Shown here piece by piece: positions 7,152-13,710 of a DNA stretch of 13,737 nt. The translations under genes were made by a program, and so were the position numbers. The notes below the pieces were generated by a model. That model made no database searches. It saw nothing but the letters and a program-made list of their open reading frames with translations, and was not told the DNA's origin. This stretch comes from Bacteroidales bacterium (lineage in GTDB: Bacteria; Bacteroidota; Bacteroidia; Bacteroidales; JAADJA01), in the NCBI GenBank assembly GCA_029934735.1, contig JAOZLR010000034.1, positions 1-13,737 of the forward strand, in the 5' to 3' direction. Positions within the stretch are counted from its first letter, which is position 1. Each line of letters opens with the position of its first letter.

Positions 7152-9638
7152 ATGAGAATTATACTTTTTTTCTGTTTGGTATTACTTTCATGTACCAAGA
7201 ATGAAGAAAGTCACCTGGCAGGTTCTTCAACTTTTTTAAGTCCGGTAACAGAACGTATCTTAAACAAAACTTTTGATCCCTCTACACTTTTATGGTACAC
7301 AAAGCCTGCCAATGAATGGGAGGAGGCGTTACCGGTGGGAAATGGCAGGTTGGGTGCCATGGTATTCGGAGGTGTTGATGAAGAGAGGATACAATTGAAT
7401 GAAGAAACCTATTGGTCTGGAGGCCCTTATTCCACGGTGGTCAAGGGAGGTTACAAGGCTTTACCCGAAATTCAAAAACTGATTTTTGAAGGAAAGCCGA
7501 TTGAATCGCACAAGCTTTTTGGACGACATTTAATGGGTTACCCTGTTGAACAACAGAAATATCAATCATTAGCCAATCTCCTTCTATTTTTTGAAAAGGA
7601 GCAGGATTCGCAATACTATACACGATGGTTAGACCTGTCAACAGGAATCACAGGAGTGGAATATACAATCAATGGTGTAACCTATCTCCGTGAAGTCTTT
7701 TCTTCAGCTGTTGATCAAATTATTGCTGTTCGCTTAACGGCAAGTGAACCGGGAAAAATTTCGTTTGGAACCGAATTGAGGGGAGTCCGAAACAGTGCCC
7801 ATTCTAATTATGCGACGGATTATTTCCACATGGATGGAGAAGGGGACAATGTGTTAGTCCTGACCGGGAAATCTGCCGACTACCTGGGGATTGAAGGTAA
7901 GTTACGGTATGAAGCCCGGTTACGTGTGGATGCTGAAGGCGGAGAGCTTATCCGGAACGGCACACGCATTCATGTGAATCATGCTAATACGGTAACTATT
8001 TACTTTGCAGCCGCAACCAATTTTATAAGTTATAAAGATGTAAGTGGAGATGAAAACCTGCGCGTCAAAGACTATTTTGAAAAGATAAAAGAAAGAGATT
8101 ATTCAAGGATACGTGAGCAATCAATACAAGATTATCAACAACTATTTAATCGTGTCAGCTTGCTATTACCAGCTTCACCTGCATCGTTTCTACCAACCGA
8201 TGAACGTTTGAAAAGCATACAATCTACACCAGACCCACAAATGGCTTCCTTATCATATCAATTTGGGAGATTCCTATTAATTTCCTCCAGCCGACCGGGA
8301 ACACAGCCCACCAATTTGCAGGGCATATGGAATAAGGACATGAATCCCAATTGGGATTCCAAGTATACGACCAACATCAATACCGAAATGAATTACTGGT
8401 CGGCAGAATCTGCCAATCTTTCTGAATTGACACAGCCACTATTTCAAATGATAGAAGAACTTACAGACCAGGGAGCCCAAGTGGCGAAGGAGCATTACGG
8501 AGCTGGTGGTTGGGTATTTCACCAGAATACTGATATCTGGAGGGTAGCAGCGCCGATGGATGGACCGACCTGGGGTACGTTTACTGTAGGTGGGGCGTGG
8601 TTAACCACGCATTTGTGGGAACATTATTTATTTACACGGGATACTGAATTTCTGGAGCGGATATATCCGATCATTAAAGGGTCTGTTGACTTTTTTATGG
8701 AATTCCTCGTAGAACATCCCAATGGAAGATGGCTTGTTACCAATCCATCAAACTCTCCGGAAAATCCACCTGAGGGCCCCGGATATGAGTATTTCTACGA
8801 TGAAGTTACCGGGATGTACTATTTTACTACCATTGTCGCCGGCTCTACTATGGATATGCAGATTTTGAAGGATCTGTTTAATTATTATATACAGGCAACC
8901 AAGGTTCTGCGCAAGGATGAGGAATATTCCCGTGAAGTCTCAAAAGCCAGGGATCGACTGGTGCCTTCACAGATAGGGAAGGATGGCACATTACAGGAAT
9001 GGACAGAAGATTTTGGACAATTGGAAGACAAGCACAGGCACTTTTCCCACTTGTACGGATTGTATCCTGGGAATGTGCTTTCTGCCAAATCAACGCAGGA
9101 ACTAGTTATACCCATCAAAGCCGTACTCGAACAACGGGGTGACGGGGGGACTGGCTTTTCACGTGCATGGAAAATGGCCCTATGGGCAAGATTATTCGAT
9201 GGAGATCGGGCAAATTCAATATATAAGGGATACTTAAAGGAACAGTGTTATTTATCCCTTTTTGCCAAGTGCTTTACGCCACTTCAGGTTGATGGATCGC
9301 TGGGAGTCACTGCTGCGATATCCGAGATGTTGGTTCAGTCACATGAAGGAATTATTCATATATTGCCTGCATTGCCAACTGAATGGAACTCGGGAGAATT
9401 TAATGGAGTTCGTACACGTGGAGCTTTTGAACTCGATTTGCACTGGGAAAATGGTGCTATTAAAACAGTAGAGATTTTATCAAAAGCAGGCCTAGTTTGT
9501 AAAATAAGTTCTGCTGGTCCGGTAAAGGTTTCTGCAAATGGGGAGGAGGTCCAAATAACGAAAGGAGATGGCTACATAGAATTCCTTACTGAAGAAGGCC
9601 AGCGATACCATTTGGAATACTTGACTGAGAATCCTTAA
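7152..9638 (+). CDS. GH95 family alpha-L-fucosidase, lipoprotein
   Basis: 828 residues. A short hydrophobic leader ends in LLSC14, a lipobox, so the protein is likely lipid-anchored in the envelope. Residues ~45-300 are the GH95 N-terminal beta domain (WYTKPANEWEEALPVGNGRL, LNEETYWSGGP). The (alpha/alpha)6 catalytic domain follows to ~730, then a small beta domain. Residues equivalent to the active site of the Bifidobacterium AfcA enzyme are visible: N408 and N410 in NINTEMNYW, E537 in NSPENPPEG, D714 in QVDGSLG. GH95 inverts alpha-1,2-fucosyl (and some alpha-L-galactosyl) bonds in host or algal glycans. No SusC/SusD or other glycan genes flank it, so it is not in a usual polysaccharide locus. 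It is visibly more GC-rich than its neighbours (line 8521-8580 is 34/60 GC against 18/60 for 10741-10800), suggesting separate origin. Confidence 0.93.
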   Translation: MRIILFFCLVLLSCTKNEESHLAGSSTFLSPVTERILNKTFDPSTLLWYTKPANEWEEALPVGNGRLGAMVFGGVDEERIQLNEETYWSGGPYSTVVKGGYKALPEIQKLIFEGKPIESHKLFGRHLMGYPVEQQKYQSLANLLLFFEKEQDSQYYTRWLDLSTGITGVEYTINGVTYLREVFSSAVDQIIAVRLTASEPGKISFGTELRGVRNSAHSNYATDYFHMDGEGDNVLVLTGKSADYLGIEGKLRYEARLRVDAEGGELIRNGTRIHVNHANTVTIYFAAATNFISYKDVSGDENLRVKDYFEKIKERDYSRIREQSIQDYQQLFNRVSLLLPASPASFLPTDERLKSIQSTPDPQMASLSYQFGRFLLISSSRPGTQPTNLQGIWNKDMNPNWDSKYTTNINTEMNYWSAESANLSELTQPLFQMIEELTDQGAQVAKEHYGAGGWVFHQNTDIWRVAAPMDGPTWGTFTVGGAWLTTHLWEHYLFTRDTEFLERIYPIIKGSVDFFMEFLVEHPNGRWLVTNPSNSPENPPEGPGYEYFYDEVTGMYYFTTIVAGSTMDMQILKDLFNYYIQATKVLRKDEEYSREVSKARDRLVPSQIGKDGTLQEWTEDFGQLEDKHRHFSHLYGLYPGNVLSAKSTQELVIPIKAVLEQRGDGGTGFSRAWKMALWARLFDGDRANSIYKGYLKEQCYLSLFAKCFTPLQVDGSLGVTAAISEMLVQSHEGIIHILPALPTEWNSGEFNGVRTRGAFELDLHWENGAIKTVEILSKAGLVCKISSAGPVKVSANGEEVQITKGDGYIEFLTEEGQRYHLEYLTENP

Positions 9639-9698
9639 TAAAAACTGAGAATCTCTTCATGAATATAGCAGATCAAATTATCCTGAATGAATGAAAAC

Positions 9699-9755
9699 GT
9701 GCTACAATAAAAGATAAAATGCATTGAAACGCATTTTATCAAGACCGTTGTGCTT
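9699..9755 (+). other. attC-like recombination site (site D)
   Basis: GCTACAA (9701-9707) pairs with TTGTGC (9748-9753) through one bulged T. An unpaired spacer follows, then a perfect 10-bp stem GATAAAATGC (9713-9722) / GCATTTTATC (9731-9740) with loop ATTGAAAC. Outer arm, spacer, inner stem with extrahelical base and GTT core are the layout of a folded attC. It shares arm length and the TGC-ATTRAAAC-GCA centre with site A (1177-1229). It is followed 41 nt later by the acetyltransferase ATG and would be the end of the fucosidase unit. Confidence 0.55.
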
Positions 9756-9795
9756 AATACAAGAGAACGCTCTAAATGAACAAAAAGGAAAGAAA

Positions 9796-10317
9796 ATGGA
9801 AATAAGGATAAGGAAAGAAAAAATAAACGATTATTCTGATGTTTATACTATAAATAAACTTGCTTTCGGAGAGGAAGAAGAAGCGAAACTTGTTGAAATG
9901 TTAAGACACAGTAGTGCGTTTGTTCCTGAACTTTCGTTAGTTGCGATAATTGACAACAATATAGTTGGTCATATCTTATTCACAAAAATAAAAATTGTTG
10001 ATAATGACCAAAATGAATATGAAAGTTTGGCACTTGCTCCTATGGCAGTTAAATTAGAGTATCAAAAAAAAGGAATTGGTGGTCAGTTAATTAAAAAGGG
10101 GCTTGACAAAGCAAGAAAATTGAATTTCAAGTCAGTTATTGTTTTGGGACACGAGAATTATTATCCAAAATTTGGATTTGAGCCGACAAAGAAATGGGGA
10201 ATTACTGCACCTAATGACATACCGACTAATGTATTTATGGGGCTTGAACTTGTAGTTGATGGACTTAAAAACGTTAGCGGGACTGTTCAATACCCGAAGG
10301 AATTTGACGAAGTATGA
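9796..10317 (+). CDS. GNAT-family N-acetyltransferase, YhbS-like
   Basis: 173 residues from ATG 9796, chosen because AAAAAGGAAAG lies just upstream and because the earlier in-frame TTG (9724) falls in the loop of the attC-like hairpin. The acetyl-CoA binding motif A is Q90-KKG-I-G95 with the preceding strand LAPMAV, and VLGHENYYPKFGFEP (residues 116-130) is the typical motif B of this group. It transfers acetyl from acetyl-CoA to an amine or protein N-terminus; the substrate cannot be told. It is 49 nt upstream of the RsgA-type gene and probably co-transcribed, which weakly hints at a ribosome or translation target. Confidence 0.88.
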   Translation: MEIRIRKEKINDYSDVYTINKLAFGEEEEAKLVEMLRHSSAFVPELSLVAIIDNNIVGHILFTKIKIVDNDQNEYESLALAPMAVKLEYQKKGIGGQLIKKGLDKARKLNFKSVIVLGHENYYPKFGFEPTKKWGITAPNDIPTNVFMGLELVVDGLKNVSGTVQYPKEFDEV

Positions 10318-10337
10318 TAATGTAAAGATAATTTACG

Positions 10338-10358
10338 TTTAGTTTAGTAAAAACTAAA
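10338..10358. repeat. Perfect 8-bp inverted repeat before the RsgA-type gene
   Basis: TTTAGTTT (10338-10345) and AAACTAAA (10351-10358) flank AGTAA immediately upstream of the AAGGA ribosome-binding site. In RNA it would form a weak hairpin next to the site of ribosome entry; in DNA it could be an operator. Low complexity makes chance plausible. Confidence 0.35.
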
Positions 10359-10366
10359 AAAAGGAA

Positions 10367-11434
10367 ATGACACTTGAAGAATTAGGATATAATATCGAAT
10401 TTGAAAATTACCGAAAAGACCAAAATCTTGACTCTTTTGCAGTGGGGCGAATTATATCCGAACACAAGGGAAGATACGTTGTGAGAACAACTGAAAGAGA
10501 ATATGAAGGTGAAATAATTGGAAACTTACGTTTTTCATCAAGTAAAAGGTCTGATTTTCCTGCCGTTGGCGACTGGGTTGCTATTTCTGAATATGACAAC
10601 GATAAAGTTCTTATTCATAAAGTTTACCCAAGAAAAACTATTATAGAAAGACAAGCCATCGGAAAACAAGATGACAAACAAATTATTGCAACAAATATAG
10701 ATAGTGCCTTTATAGTACAAGCCGTTGACAGGGATTTTAACATTAACAGAATAGAGAGATATCTGACTATTAGCAACAACTCAAACGTAAAACCAATTAT
10801 TATTCTCAATAAAATTGATTTGGTGAATGAAAACGAATTAACAACCTTGATTACTACCATTCAGGAAAGAATAGAAAACGTACCAATATTTGCAATAAGT
10901 AATGAATCTCGAAAAGGAATCAACGAACTGAAAGAGACAATAGAAAATGGTAAAACCTATTGTCTGTTAGGTTCATCGGGAGTAGGGAAATCAACTTTGT
11001 TAAATAATCTTTTAGGTAAACAATTGATGAGGACAAGTGCAATAAGTGTAGGTTCAAGTAGAGGCAAACATGTTACAAGTCATCGTGAATTGCAAGTTCT
11101 TGAAAATGGTGGAATATTAATAGATAATCCAGGAATGAGAGAGGTAGGGATTGCAGATTATACGGAAGGATTAGAAACTACATTTGAAACAATATTAGAA
11201 TTCTCAAATAATTGTAAATTTAAAGATTGTACACATACAACAGAAATTGAATGTGCAGTCGTGGCAGCAATTGAAAGAGGAGATATAAACAGGTCGTCCT
11301 ACGAAAATTACTTAAAAATGGAGCGGGAAAAAAACCATTATGAATCTACTATTGCTGAAAGACGCAAGAAAGATAAGGATTTCGGAAAAATGGTAAAAAA
11401 CTATATTAAGAATAAAAATCAGAATAAGTACTAA
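10367..11434 (+). CDS. rsgA: Circularly permuted ribosome-associated GTPase, RsgA family
   Basis: 355 residues with AAGGA just before ATG 10367. RsgA helps maturation and checking of the 30S subunit. The order of motifs shows the permuted GTPase: an N-terminal OB-like region (~25-95), G4 NKID (148-151), then the P-loop GSSGVGKST (202-210) and G3 DNPG (253-256). The zinc finger C283-x4-C288-x-H290-x5-C296 and a basic C-terminal helix follow. It is longer than the common ~300-residue form and has the LEELGY/RKTIIERQAIGKQ N-terminus of a second, accessory type found beside other genes. A housekeeping copy probably exists elsewhere. GC content is low, like the acetyltransferase and unlike the fucosidase. 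The stop codon lies inside the cassette-end motif AAACACAAC. Confidence 0.9.
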   Translation: MTLEELGYNIEFENYRKDQNLDSFAVGRIISEHKGRYVVRTTEREYEGEIIGNLRFSSSKRSDFPAVGDWVAISEYDNDKVLIHKVYPRKTIIERQAIGKQDDKQIIATNIDSAFIVQAVDRDFNINRIERYLTISNNSNVKPIIILNKIDLVNENELTTLITTIQERIENVPIFAISNESRKGINELKETIENGKTYCLLGSSGVGKSTLLNNLLGKQLMRTSAISVGSSRGKHVTSHRELQVLENGGILIDNPGMREVGIADYTEGLETTFETILEFSNNCKFKDCTHTTEIECAVVAAIERGDINRSSYENYLKMEREKNHYESTIAERRKKDKDFGKMVKNYIKNKNQNKY

Positions 11435-11456
11435 ACACAACAGAATAGGATTTAAG
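11433..11456 (+). other. Inverse-core end of an attC-like site (site E)
   Basis: AAACACAAC (11433-11441) complements the unit start at 9747-9755. From its AAC onward the sequence (11439-11456) equals 13720-13737 at 17 of 18 positions, although the bases just before the AAC differ between the two places. This is what is expected for two attC sites of one family attached to different genes. CACAA (11436-11440) can also pair with TTGTG (11506-11510). Confidence 0.45.
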
Positions 11457-11474
11457 GCTCAGTTGAGGCAAAAA

Positions 11475-11507
11475 AAGAGGCAGTAGGATTGACCCTTACT
11501 GCCTTTT
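11475..11507 (+). terminator. Probable terminator after the GNAT-rsgA pair
   Basis: GGCAGTA (11479-11485) pairs with TACTGCC (11497-11503), the right arm is followed by TTTT (11504-11507) and the left arm preceded by a run of A. The tail is short. The same hairpin could instead be the central stem of the attC-like site E. Confidence 0.5.
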
Positions 11508-11547
11508 GTGATATGGGTTTCCCTGAGTAACGACCCTCAATTGAGTT

Positions 11548-11664
11548 TTAAATTTTCCCTGTCCGTTCTTCAAGATTCTGGTAGGCGGATTGGGCTAAGC
11601 CGTTGACAGACAGGACGACCATGTAAATTTCAGGAGCCAATCCAAAACAATTGCTTAAAGCTGC
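11548..11664 (-). pseudogene. Possible remnant of a gene 3' end on the minus strand
   Basis: Reading the minus strand from 11664 to the stop at 11548-11550 gives 38 codons with protein-like composition ending in AYQNLEERTGKI, preceded by an in-frame stop. The stretch is more GC-rich than its surroundings and includes the inverted repeat GGATTGG (11587-11593) / CCAATCC (11637-11643). I do not recognise the family. The remaining bases of the gap 11510-11951 show no gene. It may be the broken end of a backbone gene or chance. Confidence 0.2.
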
Positions 11665-11951
11665 TTATATTTGAAGATAATTACAGAAATAATCCGGTTT
11701 TTAGACAGACTGCCGTTACCAACAAGTAGTGAAATTTCAACAATTGAGCATTACTCAAATTAGATTTATTAAAAATCACCAGTTCATTTTGTACTTTTAA
11801 CAAGTATTTCCCATAGTAAAGAAATTTGGCGCTGTTGCATCCTAAAAACAAACAATTGTTCGCATTGAATATCAGTATATTACAATCAATTCTAAAATAA
11901 AATCAACTTCCTTTGTTATGTGTACACGCATTTTTTCGTTGTTAAAATAGA

Positions 11952-12467
11952 ATGAATACGATAGATTTTAAACATAAGGTGTTTTCATTATCAGAGCGGT
12001 TGTTTCCTATGGTTGCTCGTATGCTTGGAAATAGTGCAAACGCTGAAGATGCTATTCAAGAGATAATGATTAAACTCTGGGTCAAGCGTAAACAAGTTGG
12101 GCAGCATCCGAATATTACAGGGTTTGTTTTCTTAACGGCTCGCAATTATTGCATTGATTTATTGAAGAAAAAAAAGCCGGAAATAGATGATTCTACTTTG
12201 CAGTTTAAGGTATTAGAATCGGAAAATGGGCAAGAACAATTGGAATGGAAAGAGCTAAATATTATTATCGGAAAAATTCTTAAAAAGTTACCTGAACAAC
12301 AAAGAGAAATTTTAATGATGCGAGACATAGACGGCTATGAGTTTATTGAAATAGCTGCTGCTATACAACTTAAAGTAGAACATATCAGAGTTTTATTGTC
12401 ACGTGCAAGAAAACAGGTATGCATAGAATTAGAAAAAACATATTGCTATGAAAGAGAAAAAAATTGA
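11952..12467 (+). CDS. ECF-type RNA polymerase sigma factor
   Basis: 171 residues. Sigma region 2 spans ~10-76 (LFPMVARMLGNSANAEDAIQ, then IKLWVKRKQ and the TARNYCIDLLKKKK -10 recognition helix). Region 4 spans ~108-163 (LPEQQREILMMRDIDGYEFI, then a helix-turn-helix ending VLLSRARKQ). Regions 1 and 3 are absent, as in extracytoplasmic-function sigma factors. The length is normal. The stop overlaps the next gene by 20 nt, so sigma and its likely antagonist are translationally coupled. I could not see a convincing promoter upstream; such genes are often autoregulated, and a self-recognised promoter would not look like the housekeeping one. Confidence 0.93.
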   Translation: MNTIDFKHKVFSLSERLFPMVARMLGNSANAEDAIQEIMIKLWVKRKQVGQHPNITGFVFLTARNYCIDLLKKKKPEIDDSTLQFKVLESENGQEQLEWKELNIIIGKILKKLPEQQREILMMRDIDGYEFIEIAAAIQLKVEHIRVLLSRARKQVCIELEKTYCYEREKN

Positions 12468-12876
12468 AAAACTGACTGAAAAATATGAGGCAGGAGCTAG
12501 TACTTTACACGAAGAACAATTTTTGTTTGACAATGCGGATAATTCACGCTCAATGATTGAAGCATGGTCTTCTTTCGTGAAACGTTATAAAAGAAAAGCA
12601 CCTGAGAATTTTAATGACACATTATGGGATTCTTTTCAAAATAGAACTATTAGGAAACGCAGGTTTAAAATTGGAATCATGTCAGCCGCTGCATCGGTTA
12701 TATTAATAATTGCTCTTTTTATTGGCATCCCGGGACAAAAAAAGCTCAGTTATAATGAGAAAGAAGCTTTGCTAAATCAAGCTCAAAATATGTTTATTGA
12801 TTCTGAGCAAGAAATAATTAAGGGAAATATTATTTATGAAGATGAAATGATAATTATTTATACAAGCATAGAATAG
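12448..12876 (+). CDS. Small single-pass membrane protein, probable anti-sigma factor
   Basis: 142 residues. The cytoplasmic N-terminal part contains IEKLTEKYEAGASTLHEEQF (residues 6-25), resembling the 'L..kY..G..s..EE..L' start of Bacteroidota anti-sigma proteins. One transmembrane helix lies at ~75-94, followed by a ~45-residue periplasmic tail. It has no HxxxCxxC zinc motif. Role is inferred mainly from the 20-nt overlap with the sigma gene and the topology. It would hold the sigma factor at the membrane until an envelope signal arrives. Confidence 0.7.
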   Translation: MKEKKIEKLTEKYEAGASTLHEEQFLFDNADNSRSMIEAWSSFVKRYKRKAPENFNDTLWDSFQNRTIRKRRFKIGIMSAAASVILIIALFIGIPGQKKLSYNEKEALLNQAQNMFIDSEQEIIKGNIIYEDEMIIIYTSIE

Positions 12877-12915
12877 TGAATTACACCATATTATTAAACA
12901 ATAGAAAATAAAATC

Positions 12916-13458
12916 ATGAAAAATTTATTACTAACTGTTTGTGCAATGTTACTAACTATATCGGTAATTCAGGCACAGGAAAATGAAGAAAAACAAAGCC
13001 AAAGTCATAAACAGGAAAAGCTGCTGATTAGAGTAAAAGGAACATCAACAGCAGGAAATGTAAAACCTGATATTTATGTCGATGGAAAGAAATTTGATTT
13101 TGAATTGGAATTGTTAGACCCTGAAAAAATAGAATCTGTAGAGGTAATAAAAGGAGAAAAAGCAATAAAGGAATATAATGCCCCTAATGGTGTATTGTTT
13201 ATTAAAACAAAAAAGGCAAGCGAATCAAACAATCCCAAAATTACAATCAGAGGTACAAAATCTATGGTCAGCGACAAGGCTCCAATGGTTATTATAGATG
13301 GGGAGGAGGTCTCAGACAAAGAAATTCTTGATAAATTATCTCCTGACGATGTTGAAAAAATCAAGATTGTTAAAGATGAGCAGGCCATGGAAAAATACAA
13401 CGCTCCCAACGGTGTTGTGATTATTACAACTAAGAAAGGGAAGAAAAGGAAAAAATAA
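12916..13458 (+). CDS. Exported protein of two tandem TonB-receptor-plug-like repeats
   Basis: 180 residues with a signal peptide (1-21, IQAQ). Two ~65-residue repeats follow: residues 36-100 and 108-174, each with an I-x-V/I-x-G strand, an (I/V)DG turn (56-57; 128-129), P-E/D-x-(I/V)E-x-(I/V) and ending YNAPNGVxxIxTKK (87-100; 161-174). These are the hallmarks of the plug domain of SusC-like receptors, but there is no beta-barrel. The C-terminus is strongly basic. Plug-only proteins also occur fused to BlaR-like sensors. Being 39 nt behind the anti-sigma gene, it may be the periplasmic input or the target of the sigma system; this is inference. Confidence 0.8.
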   Translation: MKNLLLTVCAMLLTISVIQAQENEEKQSQSHKQEKLLIRVKGTSTAGNVKPDIYVDGKKFDFELELLDPEKIESVEVIKGEKAIKEYNAPNGVLFIKTKKASESNNPKITIRGTKSMVSDKAPMVIIDGEEVSDKEILDKLSPDDVEKIKIVKDEQAMEKYNAPNGVVIITTKKGKKRKK

Positions 13459-13522
13459 CATAATTTTTCATGTTATAAGCTGATTAACGAACTGATGTTT
13501 GTCTGTAATTATTTAGTATGAT

Positions 13523-13554
13523 GGGGAGAGTCCTCCGTGGGAGAGCAATTCTCC
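13523..13554 (+). other. Structured 3' region with two GGGAGAG copies
   Basis: GGGAGAG occurs at 13524-13530 and 13539-13545. GGAGA (13540-13544) pairs with TCTCC (13550-13554), and TCCTCC (13531-13536) could pair with either copy, giving alternative folds. It lies in the 120-nt untranslated stretch between the plug gene and its terminator. A small RNA or processed 3' end is possible. Confidence 0.25.
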
Positions 13555-13580
13555 AGCAATAATATTTACCAAGTATAATG

Positions 13581-13613
13581 AGCCTTCTGATCGTAATGAT
13601 TAGAAGGCTTTTT
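13581..13613 (+). terminator. Strong intrinsic terminator of the sigma operon
   Basis: A 12-bp stem (13581-13592 with 13598-13609, one G-T pair) with loop GTAAT is followed by a T-run (13609-13613) and ATT. It lies ~120 nt after the last stop codon, leaving an unusually long 3' untranslated region. From 13614 to 13710 I see no gene. Confidence 0.88.
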
Positions 13614-13710
13614 ATTAAATATTCAACTTGCTCCAATTCTAAAAAAAGAATTAACACTAGCAGTTATTTATAGAAAAAGGGAGCGTTTGTCAGTAAATAT
13701 TGAAAAAATA

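Larger units (their letters stand above)
9748..11715 (+). mobile_element. Candidate gene cassette carrying GNAT acetyltransferase and RsgA-type GTPase
   Basis: The left core GTTGTGCTT (9747-9755) has its near reverse complement AAACACAAC (11433-11441, 8 of 9) overlapping the stop of the second gene. Polarity and position fit the start and inverse core of one integron cassette. The right limit is uncertain: the next GTT core with a matching partner is at 11715, giving a ~280-nt site, longer than normal attC sites, so a remnant may be inserted there. Confidence 0.35.

Noticed and set aside
9624..9653. ACTGAGAATC repeated at 20-bp spacing at the end of the fucosidase gene
   Set aside because: Only two short copies, one inside the coding end; likely a small slippage duplication with no further structure.
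5051..9708. Complementary cassette ends around the deformylase-lyase pair or the fucosidase
   Set aside because: GTTGGTGC at 6779 and ATTATGGGC at 5051 have only poor partners (about 5 of 8 and 7 of 9), too weak in AT-rich sequence.
9724..9795. 24-residue N-terminal extension of the acetyltransferase from a TTG
   Set aside because: The extension is encoded by the loop and right arm of the attC-like hairpin, while ATG 9796 has an AAAAAGGAAAG ribosome-binding region.
13074..13409. 111-codon minus-strand open frame opposite the plug protein
   Set aside because: It mirrors the repeated plug modules in reverse and has no signal, motif or own ribosome-binding site.
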